Part shown: piece by piece, positions 1-7,191 of the stretch
Numbering within the stretch: position 1 is the stretch's first letter
Layout: each line of letters starts with the position of its first letter
Source of the DNA: Nitriliruptoraceae bacterium
GTDB taxonomy: Bacteria > Actinomycetota > Nitriliruptoria > Nitriliruptorales > Nitriliruptoraceae
Direction of reading: 5' to 3'
NCBI GenBank assembly: GCA_007118045.1
Contig: SKTG01000301.1
Location: 1 to 12,510, forward strand
DNA length: 12,510 nucleotides
Position numbers and translations under genes: made by a program
Notes under the pieces: model-generated
Database searches by the model: none
Seen by the model: only the letters and a program-made list of their open reading frames with translations
Told to the model about the DNA's origin: nothing

Positions 1-537
1 CCGGGGTTCGCCGAGCTCGTCCTCGCGGCGCTGACCGAGTCGCGGCTCGATGCGTCGTCGTTGACGCTCGAGATCACCGAGACCGCCCTCATGAAGGAGC
101 CCGAGCAGGCCGGGCAGGTCCTGGCCGAGCTGCGGGAGTTCGGGGTCCGGGTCGCCGTCGACGACTTCGGGACCGGCTACTCCTCCTTCGCCTACCTGCA
201 GCGCTTCCCGGTCGACGTCATCAAGATCGATCGCGGCTTCGTCGCGGAGATCACCGAGGGGGGTGAGCACGCTGCCCTGGCGCAGGGGATCGTCAACCTC
301 GCGCAGAGCCTGCACATCGACACCACCGCGGAAGGCGTCGAACGCGCGGAGCAGCTCGAGCTCCTCCGGGACTGGAACTGCACCTCGGCACAGGGATGGT
401 TCTGGGCCCGCTCGATGCCACCAGCCAGCATCCCCGGATGGCTGACCCGGGTCCGTGACGTCGGGGAGAACGGGTGCGCGGCGCCGCGCCCGGGTGGCGA
501 GCTCAGCACGGTGGCCGTCGAGCCCCCGCCCGCCTGA
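1..537 (+). CDS. EAL-domain c-di-GMP phosphodiesterase, C-terminal part (5' end outside window)
   Basis: This is the C-terminal 178 residues of an EAL domain, the enzyme that hydrolyses cyclic di-GMP to pGpG in the cytoplasm. The frame is open to the left edge, so the true start and any GGDEF, PAS or membrane part lie outside. Visible motifs, in order, are LEITETALM (catalytic Glu), VAVDDFGTGYSSFAYLQ (the Asp-Asp metal pair and loop 6), DVIKIDRGF (catalytic Lys), TAEGVE (Glu) and AQGWFWARSMPP (the Gln of the usual QGY/QGF motif). Since these catalytic residues are intact, the domain is probably active rather than only a c-di-GMP sensor; the EAL signature itself and the Asn motif are not in view. 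A tail of about 30 Pro/Ala/Gly-rich residues follows the domain. A strong hairpin lies downstream at 594-620. The family is secure; the input signal is unknown. Confidence 0.93.
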   Translation, partial: PGFAELVLAALTESRLDASSLTLEITETALMKEPEQAGQVLAELREFGVRVAVDDFGTGYSSFAYLQRFPVDVIKIDRGFVAEITEGGEHAALAQGIVNLAQSLHIDTTAEGVERAEQLELLRDWNCTSAQGWFWARSMPPASIPGWLTRVRDVGENGCAAPRPGGELSTVAVEPPPA

Positions 538-593
538 CCGTGCCGTCCGGTTCGCGACCGATGAGTCCGCGCGGTGACGGACGTCGACCCCCT

Positions 594-620
594 CGGGTGC
601 TCTCCGGAGGACCGCACCCG
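594..620 (+). terminator. Hairpin downstream of the EAL gene, possible terminator
   Basis: CGGGTGC at 594-600 and GCACCCG at 614-620 form a perfect 7-bp stem around a 13-nt loop that itself contains the palindrome CTCCGGAG. It sits 56 bases after the EAL stop and 45 bases before the next start. No T-run follows, so it would be an atypical GC-type terminator; it could instead act as a 5'-leader structure for the next gene. Confidence 0.35.
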
Positions 621-665
621 TCGATGTCGGGGACGCTCGGAGCCGAAGCTCGAAAGGCCGCATGG

Positions 666-1277
666 ATGAGGGACGTGACCTTGCAGACCTTCCTGACCCT
701 CGATGGGGTCATGCAGGCCCCCGGTGGGCCGGACGAGGACGACAGCGACGGCTTCGCGCACGGCGGCTGGTCGGTGCCCTACTGGGACGAGCTCATGGGC
801 GAGGTCGTGGCCGAGGCGCTGCGAGCACCCTTCGACCTCGTGCTGGGGCGCCGGACCTACGACATCTTCGCGGCGCACTGGCCGCACGCCAGCGAGGAGG
901 AAGGCGCCGGCCTCTTCAACGCAGCCACCAAGTACGTGGCGTCGCGCAGCCGGCCCGACCTGACATGGTCGAACTCGGTGCTGCTCGAGGCCGACGCGGC
1001 GGACGGCGTCGCCGCCCTGAAGGAGCAGGACGGCCCGGAGCTTCAGGTGCACGGCAGCGGTGACCTGATCCAGACGCTGTTGGCGCACGGGCTCGTCGAC
1101 CGGTTCCGGCTCTGGGTCTTCCCGCTCGTGCTCGGGTCGGGCAAGCGCCTGTTCGATGCGGGCACCATCCCGACGGGCCTCCGGCTGGTGGACAGCGTCA
1201 CCTCCACCACGGGCGTGATGATGGGCACCTACGAGCCCGCCGGCGAGGTCGTCACGGGCTCGTTCGCGTTGGAATGA
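666..1277 (+). CDS. Dihydrofolate reductase family protein (RibD C-terminal domain)
   Basis: A 203-residue protein made almost entirely of one RibD-C/DHFR-like fold, of the stand-alone YyaP/YwjB type common in actinobacteria. These bind NAD(P)H and are presumed reductases, but most have no known substrate; it should not be called folA or ribD. Visible family motifs are the N-terminal strand VTLQTFLTLDGVMQAPGG (residues 3-20), LGRRTYDIFAAHWP in the first half, KYVASRS, then LQVHGSGDLIQTLL and DRFRLWVFPLVLGSGKRLF near the C-terminus, the nucleotide-binding region. The ATG at 666 is chosen because the fold begins at once and a GAAAGG Shine-Dalgarno-like sequence lies at 652-657; an in-frame reading back to 474 gives only low-complexity sequence overlapping the EAL gene. 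The next gene starts within 13 bases, so co-transcription with the CapA-like gene is possible although no functional link is evident. Confidence 0.9.
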   Translation: MRDVTLQTFLTLDGVMQAPGGPDEDDSDGFAHGGWSVPYWDELMGEVVAEALRAPFDLVLGRRTYDIFAAHWPHASEEEGAGLFNAATKYVASRSRPDLTWSNSVLLEADAADGVAALKEQDGPELQVHGSGDLIQTLLAHGLVDRFRLWVFPLVLGSGKRLFDAGTIPTGLRLVDSVTSTTGVMMGTYEPAGEVVTGSFALE

Positions 1278-1290
1278 GCCGCCAGGACGG

Positions 1291-2670
1291 GTGGGTGGGG
1301 CGACCGAGGGGTCGGCCGCGCCGATGTCCGGTGGGCTGATGGCGCCGGGTGTTCGCGGGCGGAGCTCGGTGGCCGTACCGTTCCGCGCGACCACGGAACC
1401 CTGGGGGACCCCACTGACGCACCGGCATCGGTACGCCCGCCGCAGCGCCCGCCCGCGGGTGCGCGCTCGACGCTGGACGCTGGTCGCCGCGTTCGGTGCG
1501 CTGGTCGTGACGAGCTCCTGCGCCGGCGAGGCCGAGGTCTCCGAGGACGCCCAGGCACCGACTGCGGAGAGCGATGACGAGACGTCGGCCGGCGACGACG
1601 ACGGGCCCGGAACCGAGACCGGGACCGGGAGCGAGGACGAGCCGGAGGCGACGGACGAGGCCGAACAGGACGGCGAGCCGGAACCGGAGGATGAGCCGGA
1701 ACCGGAGGACGAGGCGGAGGACGAGGCGGAGCCCGAAGGACCGCCGCCGACGATCGCCTTCGGTGGCGACGTCATGTTCGAGGGGATGATCGAACCGCAG
1801 CTCGAGGCCGACCCCGAGGGGCTGCTCGATCCGATGGTGCCGGTCTTCGACGAGGCCGACCTGGTCGTGGTCAACCTCGAGACGGCCATCACCGAGGGTG
1901 GCGAGCCGGAACCCAAGGGCTTCACGTTCCGGGCCCCGGCGACCGCGCTGGATGCGTTGGAGGCCGCCGGGGTGGACGTGGCGTCGCTCGCGAACAACCA
2001 CGGCATGGACTACGGCGCGGAGGGTCTGGAAGACACGCTCACGGCCGCGGAGGAGGCGGACTTCCCGCTGATCGGCGCGGGTCGTGACATCGACGAGGCG
2101 TTCGCCCCGCATGTCGTCTCGATCCGTGGCCGCGAGATCGCCGTCATCGGCGCGACCCAGGTCATGGACACGGTCTTCTTCGACACGTGGCCCGCGACGG
2201 ACGATCGTCCTGGGCTCGCGTTCGCCAAGCACGAGCACGAGGTCGACCTGCTCGATGCGGTCGCCGACGCGCGGGAGACCTACGACACCGTGGTCGTCTA
2301 CCTGCACTGGGGTGTCGAGGGCGAGGCGTGCCCGACGGAGCGCCAGATGGGTCTCGCCGAACGGCTCGACGAGCACGGCGCCGACGTCGTGGTCGGCACG
2401 CACGCGCACCGGCTGCAGGGCACCGGCATGCTCGACGACACCCTGATCGACTACGGACTCGGCAACTTCGTGTTCTACAGCCAGCAGAGTCCCGGTATCG
2501 ACACGGGGGTGCTGATGGTCACCGTCGAGGGGGACGAGGTCCTCGACTACGAGTGGGTCCCGGCCCGGATCCAGGAGGGGGTGCCGCACCCGCTCGAAGG
2601 CGACGAGGTCACCGCCGCGATCGAGGAGTGGGACGAGCTGCGCGACTGCACGGACCTCACCGCGGAGTGA
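1291..2670 (+). CDS. CapA-family (poly-gamma-glutamate-synthesis-type) secreted protein, probable lipoprotein
   Basis: Up to 459 residues. The C-terminal 300 are a CapA domain with a calcineurin-like metallophosphatase fold: TIAFGGDVMFEG (from residue 154), VVVNLETAITEGG, ASLANNHGMDYG (near 235), VVVYLHWGVEGE, GTHAHRLQG (near 369) and DYGLGNFVFYS (near 387). Before it are an RARRW-led hydrophobic segment ending in VVTSSC, which looks like a lipoprotein signal with an imperfect lipobox, and an Asp/Glu/Pro-rich spacer of about 55 residues. The domain would therefore be outside the membrane on an acidic stalk. The start is unresolved. Coordinates give the longest reading (GTG 1291); ATG 1324 and GTG 1369 (GGAG just upstream) are alternatives, and GTG 1459 would give the most normal signal peptide (MRARRW...) but has no clear ribosome-binding site. 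No capB, capC or capE lies nearby, so a role in poly-gamma-glutamate is not supported; an envelope-linked hydrolase is the safer statement. Confidence 0.88.
   Translation: MGGATEGSAAPMSGGLMAPGVRGRSSVAVPFRATTEPWGTPLTHRHRYARRSARPRVRARRWTLVAAFGALVVTSSCAGEAEVSEDAQAPTAESDDETSAGDDDGPGTETGTGSEDEPEATDEAEQDGEPEPEDEPEPEDEAEDEAEPEGPPPTIAFGGDVMFEGMIEPQLEADPEGLLDPMVPVFDEADLVVVNLETAITEGGEPEPKGFTFRAPATALDALEAAGVDVASLANNHGMDYGAEGLEDTLTAAEEADFPLIGAGRDIDEAFAPHVVSIRGREIAVIGATQVMDTVFFDTWPATDDRPGLAFAKHEHEVDLLDAVADARETYDTVVVYLHWGVEGEACPTERQMGLAERLDEHGADVVVGTHAHRLQGTGMLDDTLIDYGLGNFVFYSQQSPGIDTGVLMVTVEGDEVLDYEWVPARIQEGVPHPLEGDEVTAAIEEWDELRDCTDLTAE
1675..1731 (+). repeat. In-frame short tandem repeat encoding EPEPED / EAED units
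   Basis: Two 18-nt units (1675-1692 and 1693-1710) differ only in the last base and each encode EPEPED. They are followed by a 12-nt unit encoding EAED and a partial copy encoding EAE. The repeats lie in the acidic spacer of the CapA-like protein. Such a tract can change length by slippage without breaking frame. Confidence 0.8.
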
Positions 2671-2679
2671 GGTGTCGGA

Positions 2680-2693
2680 CCGCCTCGCGGCGG
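2680..2693. terminator. Short hairpin between convergent genes
   Basis: CCGCC and GGCGG form a 5-bp GC stem around a TCGC loop in the 33-bp gap between the converging CapA-like and dehydrogenase genes. The position suits a bidirectional terminator, but the stem is short and no T-run is present. Confidence 0.22.
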
Positions 2694-2703
2694 GCTCATC
2701 CGG

Positions 2704-3735
2704 TCACGCCGCTTGCCGTGGGTCGACGTGGACCTTGGGGCCGGGCCCGGCGTCGTCCGGGCGCCGTCCGGCGAGGACGTCGGCGACCTGGTCGAGCCCG
2801 ACCGTCGCGGCGACGAGCGGTCGCGGATCGATGTCGCCCGCGGCGAGGACCTCGATGGTGGACGCGAGTGCCGGAGACGCGGACAGGACGCCGACGGCCG
2901 TGACGTCCCTCGTTGCCAGTTCGCGCGTGTCGATCATGCTCGGCGAGCCGGCGATACCGATGTAGACCACGCGACCTCCCGGTTCGACGAGGTCGAGGGC
3001 GAGGGCCGGCAACGCTGACGAGTTCGAGGCGTCGACGACCGCGTCGTAGGCGAGGTCCGGCACCGCGTCCTCGGACCAGACCGACTCGAACCCGAGGCTC
3101 CGGGCGAACGCCAGGGAGGGTTCGGTCTTGCCCATCAGGTGGATATCGACCCCGTCGGCACGCAGCTGCATCGCGACGAGGAGCCCGATGGCGCCCGGAC
3201 CGAGGACCAACGCACGGTCGCCGGGCGCGAGACCGGCAGCCCGAGCCGCCCTCCGGGCGTTGCCCGCCGGTTCGACCAGCGCCCCGAGCGTGCCATCGAC
3301 CGCATCGGGCAGTGCGTGCAGCGACGACACCGGGACGGCGATCCGTTCCGCGAGAGCCCCGTCACGACCGCCGCGGACCCCCACCTCGGCCCGGTACTCG
3401 CAGACGTGCTGGTTGCCGCGGCGGCAGCGTCGGCACTTCCCGCACCCGAGCATGGTGTCACCGGTGACACGCCGACCGATCGTCGCGGGGTCCACGCCGT
3501 CGCCGACCTCGACGACGGTCCCGCACCACTCGTGGCCCAGGCGCATCGGGAAGCTGGAGTGGCCCGTGTGCAGGTAGGTCATCTCGCCGGTGAAGAACTC
3601 GACGTCGGTGCCGCAGACACCGACCCGTTCGACCGCGACGACGGCCTCACCCGGCGCCGGGCGCGGGATGGGCACGTCCTCGACGCCTCCGCGTCCGGGA
3701 GCCGTCAGCACGAAGGCTCGCATGGACTCGCTCAT
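2704..3735 (-). CDS. Zinc-dependent medium-chain alcohol/polyol dehydrogenase
   Basis: A 343-residue medium-chain dehydrogenase (GroES-like N-terminal half, Rossmann C-terminal half), close to the usual length. Catalytic zinc ligands are visible as C41 (VCGTD), H68-E69 (LGHEWCG) and E155 (LVEPAGN). The structural zinc lobe is intact with C98, C101, C104 and C112 (GCGKCRRC...HVC). The cofactor site is VLGPGAIGLL at about 177-186. It would oxidise a secondary alcohol or sugar hydroxyl with NAD(P)+; the subfamily looks like sorbitol/threonine/glucose dehydrogenases, but substrate cannot be assigned. ATG 3735 is supported by AAGGG at 3741-3745, five bases upstream; Met5 is an alternative. It lies 102 bp downstream of the SMP-30-type lactonase on the same strand, a pairing that suggests oxidation to a lactone followed by hydrolysis. 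Confidence 0.92.
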   Translation of the reverse strand: MSESMRAFVLTAPGRGGVEDVPIPRPAPGEAVVAVERVGVCGTDVEFFTGEMTYLHTGHSSFPMRLGHEWCGTVVEVGDGVDPATIGRRVTGDTMLGCGKCRRCRRGNQHVCEYRAEVGVRGGRDGALAERIAVPVSSLHALPDAVDGTLGALVEPAGNARRAARAAGLAPGDRALVLGPGAIGLLVAMQLRADGVDIHLMGKTEPSLAFARSLGFESVWSEDAVPDLAYDAVVDASNSSALPALALDLVEPGGRVVYIGIAGSPSMIDTRELATRDVTAVGVLSASPALASTIEVLAAGDIDPRPLVAATVGLDQVADVLAGRRPDDAGPGPKVHVDPRQAA

Positions 3736-3837
3736 GTCGTCCCTTGCTCTGGGCGGATGCCGGTGCCGTCGTGGTCGGCCCGGACGGCGTCCTGGCTGCT
3801 CACCGGGTGGTCCCTGCCTACGGGTCGGGAACGGCGT

Positions 3838-4752
3838 TCAGCTGGCGACGAAGGCGGGCGAGCGTGCCGAGGCGTTCGCCGCCTCCACCGGCACGCCCGG
3901 TACGTCGACCCGCGCCGTGAACAGGTGCCCCGACGCCGGGAAGTCCCGGAGCTGGCCGGCGTCGAGGTCCTCGCGTGCGGTCGTGATCACCAGCGTCCGG
4001 AGATCCTCGCCGGCGAAGGCCACGGAGGACGTGTTGGGGGCAGACACCTCGATGACGTCGTCGAGGCGCCCGTCGGGGTCGTAGCGCCGGACCTCACCCG
4101 CGCCCCACACCGCCACCCACAGGTGGTCGGCCGTGTCGACGGCGAGGCCATCGGGGATGCCGTCCCCGTCATCGAGGCGGAGGTGCTCGTGCCGGGGGCC
4201 GCTCGCGCCGGAGGGGGGGTCGTAGGTGCGAACGAAGACGGTGCGGCGGAGGCTGTCGACGCTGAACATCCGGTCCTCGTCGGCTGACCAACCGAGGCCG
4301 TTCGACAGCCACAGGTCGTCGTCGAGCACCGTGAGCGTGCCGTCGTCCTCCAGTCGGACGAGCGTCTCACGGCCGGTGGGTTCGGCCAGGGACAGGGTCC
4401 CGACCACGAAGCGGCCCGCCGGGTCCGTCGAGCCGTCGTTGTGACGCCGGTCGTCACCCTCGGGCACGACCCTGGGCCCCTCGAGGACCGTGCCGTCGGA
4501 GGTGACGAGCAGCAGCCGTTCACGACCGGCGACGAGCAGGCCGCCGTCGACGGTGGGTACCACGGCGCCGACCGTGTCGTCGACGACGAGCTCGGAGGTC
4601 GGCTGGATCGAGCCGTCGACCAGCTCGCCCGTGTGCACGGCCCCCGCGGGGATGTCCACCCACAACAGCCGGCCTCGCGTCGCATCCCAGTACGGGCCCT
4701 CGGCGAGCTCGTACGCGTCGGAGGTGGCACGGACGGGGGTGGTGGTGGACAT
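3838..4752 (-). CDS. SMP-30/gluconolactonase/LRE family protein (sugar lactonase)
   Basis: A 304-residue six-bladed propeller of the SMP-30/gluconolactonase family, full length. These are cytosolic, divalent-metal-dependent enzymes that open sugar lactones to aldonic acids. The metal ligands known in the family are all recognisable: E18 (AEGPYWD), N151 (WLSNGLGWS) and D201 (IPDGLAVD); the RHNDGSTDPAGRF motif around N105-D106, which shapes the substrate site, is also present. The repeated blade pattern is seen in LLWVDIPAG, MFSVDS and LWVAVWGAGEVRRYDPDG. Start ATG 4752 is supported by GAGG (4758-4761 on the minus strand), five bases upstream. It is the first gene of a likely operon with the downstream dehydrogenase and is divergent from the MFS transporter. 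Substrate unknown. Confidence 0.92.
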   Translation of the reverse strand: MSTTTPVRATSDAYELAEGPYWDATRGRLLWVDIPAGAVHTGELVDGSIQPTSELVVDDTVGAVVPTVDGGLLVAGRERLLLVTSDGTVLEGPRVVPEGDDRRHNDGSTDPAGRFVVGTLSLAEPTGRETLVRLEDDGTLTVLDDDLWLSNGLGWSADEDRMFSVDSLRRTVFVRTYDPPSGASGPRHEHLRLDDGDGIPDGLAVDTADHLWVAVWGAGEVRRYDPDGRLDDVIEVSAPNTSSVAFAGEDLRTLVITTAREDLDAGQLRDFPASGHLFTARVDVPGVPVEAANASARSPAFVAS

Positions 4753-5123
4753 GCTGGCCTCGCGTGTGGCGTGTCGCGGGACGGGGTTCGCCTTCCGGAG
4801 ACGGGTGCGTCAGCCTGCCCGTCCGTCGCCGCCGCACTGGCAGAGTCCGGGCGGGCGGCCTGTACGGTCACCGACCGGCTCCGCCGGGTGTGCCGCGCCA
4901 CCCGTTGCGGAGCGTCGACGCGGTGACCGCGACGAGCAGGATGCCTCATCGCCGCGAGATCGGTCGCATCGCCCCGGAGGAGGAACACCGACGATGACGT
5001 CGCTGCCAGGCTCGGCGAGTAGGACCGTCGGCGTCCAGGACCGGGGGCGGGACCACGCGGTCGCGTCGGTCACGTGGCCGTGGCGCACTCCCGCGGGCTC
5101 CGGAGTCCGGGCGGCGTAGCGGT
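4753..5123. promoter_or_regulatory. Divergent control region between lactonase operon and transporter, with dyad operators
   Basis: This 371-bp stretch has no long gene and must hold the start signals for both the leftward lactonase-dehydrogenase pair and the rightward transporter. Dyads visible: CGGTC-acc-GACCG at 4865-4877; the perfect 10-bp palindrome GCGTCGACGC at 4912-4921; and, overlapping it, CGCGGT-g-ACCGCG at 4919-4931. The 9-mer CGGTCACCG at 4865-4873 recurs as its exact reverse complement at 4921-4929, as expected for two operator copies. No convincing -35/-10 pair could be chosen by eye. The right end holds the possible leader ORF listed separately. An operator function is inference; no regulator gene lies in the window. 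Confidence 0.45.
4994..5119 (+). CDS. Possible 41-residue leader ORF ahead of the MFS transporter
   Basis: An ATG at 4994 follows one of the best ribosome-binding sites in the window, GGAGGAGGA at 4976-4984, about nine bases upstream. The frame runs 41 codons (beginning MTSLPGSASR) and ends with TAG at 5117-5119, four bases before the TTG of the transporter. Third codon positions are G or C in all but four codons, compatible with coding use. I recognise no family. It could be a leader peptide whose translation is coupled to the weakly initiated transporter, a small protein in its own right, or chance. It is not the start of the transporter, because the frames differ and the encoded sequence is not membrane-like. 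Confidence 0.33.
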   Translation: MTSLPGSASRTVGVQDRGRDHAVASVTWPWRTPAGSGVRAA

Positions 5124-6320
5124 TTGGGATCCGAACTCCGCAACCTCCGGCAGCAGTACTTCCTCGTCTACGGCATCGAGGGGGCGATCGCACCGTTCCT
5201 GCCGGTGGTCCTGGCGACACAGCTGGGTCTCGGCCGCGGCGAGATCGGCACGGTCGTGGCCATGGGTGGTCTCGCGATCCTGATCACGCCGGTGCTGCTC
5301 GGAGCGGTCGCCGACACCGACCGTCGGGAGACCAGGCTGCTCGCGGGGATCCTGGTCGGCACGGCCGTCTCCCTGCTCGCCATGACCGGCCTGGAGGGTT
5401 TCGGCGCCGGCCTGATCGTCTTCGGGCTCTACAGCCTCGCGTTCGAACCGACGAAGTCGTTGCAGGACAGCCTGTTCTTCACCGCGAAGCGATCGGCGGC
5501 GGGCCTCGAGCACGTCTCGTTCCACCAGGTCCGGGTGTGGGGGACGCTCGGGTTCCTGCTCCCCGGCGTGGCGCTCTACCTGCCCCTCAGTCTCGGGACG
5601 GGGACGTGGATCGTGCTCGCCGTCGCGGCCGGGATGGCCGTGCTCAGCGCCGGCAACGCCCTGCGGTTGCCGCAGCCGGCGAGACCTTCGGCCGGATCGG
5701 GTGCGGCGACACCCCCCGGTCTCGGGCGGTCCCTGGGCCGGGCCTGGAAGGTCGCCAGGCGCCCCCGCCTCGCGGTGTTCGGGATCGCGATGCTGCTGCT
5801 GCAGATGGCGATGTCGGCCTACCTCGCCTTCTACCCCCTGTACGTCACGGACGTGGTGGGCGTCGACGTCCGCTGGCTCGGGCTGATCGCCAACCTCGGG
5901 GTCGGGCTCGAGGTCGGCTACATGGCGCTGTACGGCTGGCTGATCCGGCGGCTCGGCTGGCGCCGGCTCATGGTCACCTCGGCGCTCGCCCAGGGTTCGC
6001 GGATGCTCGCGCTCGCCGTGTGGCCGACGGTTGGGGTGGTGCTCGGGACCCAGCTCGTGCACGGCTACGTGGTCATCACCACGCTCGTCGCCGCCCGGGT
6101 CTTCCTCGACGCGCAGGCCGAGCCGGGCATGCGACACGCGCTCCAGGGTCTCTACACCATGGTCGTCATCGGCGGCGGGCGCGTCGCTGGCAGCTTCCTC
6201 GGCGGTCTCGTCGCCGCGCGGGACCTGCAGTGGCTGTTCGGCGTGGCGGCCGTCGCGGCCGTCGTGGCCGCGTTCCTGCTGGCGTGGACGTTCGGGGAGG
6301 ACGAGCACATCCCCGGTTGA
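5124..6320 (+). CDS. MFS transporter (MFS_1-like family)
   Basis: A 398-residue integral membrane protein with about twelve hydrophobic segments in two bundles and a polar central loop near residues 182-205, the usual MFS length and plan. The first helix (YFLVYGIEGAIAPFLPVVL) begins at about residue 12. The loop 2-3 signature region is AVADTDRRETR (61-71), and RVWGTLGFLLPG at about 137-148 matches the R-x-WG-x-x-GF segment of the MFS_1-like group, which includes LacY/nucleoside-permease and 3-phenylpropionate-type symporters. The TTG start at 5124 is chosen because helix 1 follows directly as in relatives; it has only a weak ribosome-binding site, so coupling to the ORF ending at 5119 may matter. 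Divergent from the lactonase-dehydrogenase pair, it may import their substrate, but that is inference. Confidence 0.88.
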   Translation: MGSELRNLRQQYFLVYGIEGAIAPFLPVVLATQLGLGRGEIGTVVAMGGLAILITPVLLGAVADTDRRETRLLAGILVGTAVSLLAMTGLEGFGAGLIVFGLYSLAFEPTKSLQDSLFFTAKRSAAGLEHVSFHQVRVWGTLGFLLPGVALYLPLSLGTGTWIVLAVAAGMAVLSAGNALRLPQPARPSAGSGAATPPGLGRSLGRAWKVARRPRLAVFGIAMLLLQMAMSAYLAFYPLYVTDVVGVDVRWLGLIANLGVGLEVGYMALYGWLIRRLGWRRLMVTSALAQGSRMLALAVWPTVGVVLGTQLVHGYVVITTLVAARVFLDAQAEPGMRHALQGLYTMVVIGGGRVAGSFLGGLVAARDLQWLFGVAAVAAVVAAFLLAWTFGEDEHIPG

Positions 6321-6356
6321 GCACGGCGCTGCCCGTCACGCTCGAGACCGACCCGT

Positions 6357-6983
6357 TCAGGCCAGCGTGGTCGTCTCCCCCGCGGCGAGGACCCGCACGT
6401 CGGCGACGTCGCCGGCCTTCTCCGCGAACAGGTCGGGGTCGGCGGGGAACACGTCGTAGTGGATCGGGATGGCCGTGGTCGCCCCGACCGTCTCGATCAT
6501 GACGTAGGTGTCGCGGTAGCTGCAGCTCGGCCCGGCCAACGGTGCCGCCAGCACCTGCGCGTGCAGGCCGCGCAGGTCCACGCCGTCGCCGGGGTGCAGC
6601 AGGCGGTCGTCGAGCAGGAACCCGAGGTTGGGCGGTCCCGGCGTGCCGTCGACCATCGGCATGTGCGCCAGCTCGACCGCCCGGACCGCCACGCCGGCGA
6701 CCTCACGCCGGTCACCGTCCGCCATCACCGTGACGTCGTCACGGTCGAGCAGGCCGGCCACGTCGGCGTTGGTCACCAGCGGGATGCCGCGATCGAGCAG
6801 CTCGGCCGCCCACGCCCCATCGAGGTGATCCGGGTGCCGGTGGGTGACCAGGACGGCGTCGACGGGCAGCATCTCCTCGAGCTCGTGGCGTGCGCTCGCG
6901 GGACCACCCGGGTCGAGCAGCAACCGGCCCGTCCCCGGCACCTCGACGACCAGGCAGGATTGGGGGTACTTGGTGACCTGCAT
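6357..6983 (-). CDS. MBL-fold metal-dependent hydrolase (UlaG-like)
   Basis: A 208-residue metallo-beta-lactamase-fold protein. The dinuclear metal site is visible: THRHPDH at 47-53 (H48, H50, D52, H53), H107 (ELAHMPM), D133 (LHPGD) and the final H175 (IPIHYDVFP). The short length, the N-terminal strand leading into LLLDPGG, and the IPIHYD ending resemble the UlaG-like/beta-lactamase-superfamily-2 group, which includes L-ascorbate-6-phosphate lactonase and many uncharacterised hydrolases. No ulaABC or PTS genes are nearby, so the name ulaG is not warranted. ATG 6983 is supported by GGGAGG on the minus strand at 6987-6992, three bases upstream. It converges with the MFS gene across 36 bp and diverges from the SEC-C gene across 208 bp, so it is probably a single-gene transcript. 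Confidence 0.9.
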   Translation of the reverse strand: MQVTKYPQSCLVVEVPGTGRLLLDPGGPASARHELEEMLPVDAVLVTHRHPDHLDGAWAAELLDRGIPLVTNADVAGLLDRDDVTVMADGDRREVAGVAVRAVELAHMPMVDGTPGPPNLGFLLDDRLLHPGDGVDLRGLHAQVLAAPLAGPSCSYRDTYVMIETVGATTAIPIHYDVFPADPDLFAEKAGDVADVRVLAAGETTTLA

Positions 6984-7191
6984 CGGCCTCCCGACCTCGG
7001 CGGCTCACCCGACCGTAGTCGGATGCGGATGCGTGCGGCGGCGAGATGCGACGCCACAGCGATGCCAGCGCATCACGTCACGGCGTCGCCGGCCAGGGCG
7101 TCACCGTGCGTGTGCGCCGTCCGTGGATGGCGTCGAGCATCGTCGGCGGAGGGGCGTAGGGTGCGCGCCGGACGAGGAAGGAGACCTCCAC
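6984..7191. promoter_or_regulatory. Divergent intergenic region, candidate -10 elements
   Basis: This 208-bp gap separates divergent genes. On the plus strand TAGGGT at 7157-7162 is a plausible actinobacterial -10 element ahead of the SEC-C gene, leaving a leader of roughly 20-25 bases that contains the ribosome-binding site. On the minus strand TACGGT (7012-7017) is similarly placed for the hydrolase. Neither has a convincing -35 at 16-18 bases, so both are weak calls. Confidence 0.22.
7178..7183 (+). promoter_or_regulatory. Ribosome-binding site that fixes the GTG start of the SEC-C gene
   Basis: AAGGAG lies eight bases before the GTG at 7192. The open frame continues upstream to 6844, but that part runs antisense through the hydrolase gene and its spacer, so this site decides the start. 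Confidence 0.75.

Noticed and set aside
1675..1731. CRISPR-like or mobile-element repeat
   Set aside because: The units are in frame, contiguous and encode an acidic linker; there are no spacers or terminal inverted repeats.
192..2006. 604-codon minus-strand frame rich in Ser/Ala/Arg
   Set aside because: It runs across three well-supported plus-strand genes (EAL, RibD-C-like, CapA-like) and their spacers, and its serine repeats are simply the complement of the acidic linker codons.
6357..6983. L-ascorbate-6-phosphate lactonase (ulaG)
   Set aside because: The fold and metal ligands fit the group, but there is no PTS or ula context and substrate residues cannot be judged.
6844..7191. Upstream extension of the SEC-C protein to 981 residues
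   Set aside because: It would overlap the start of the hydrolase gene antisense and the divergent spacer; AAGGAG before GTG 7192 is decisive.
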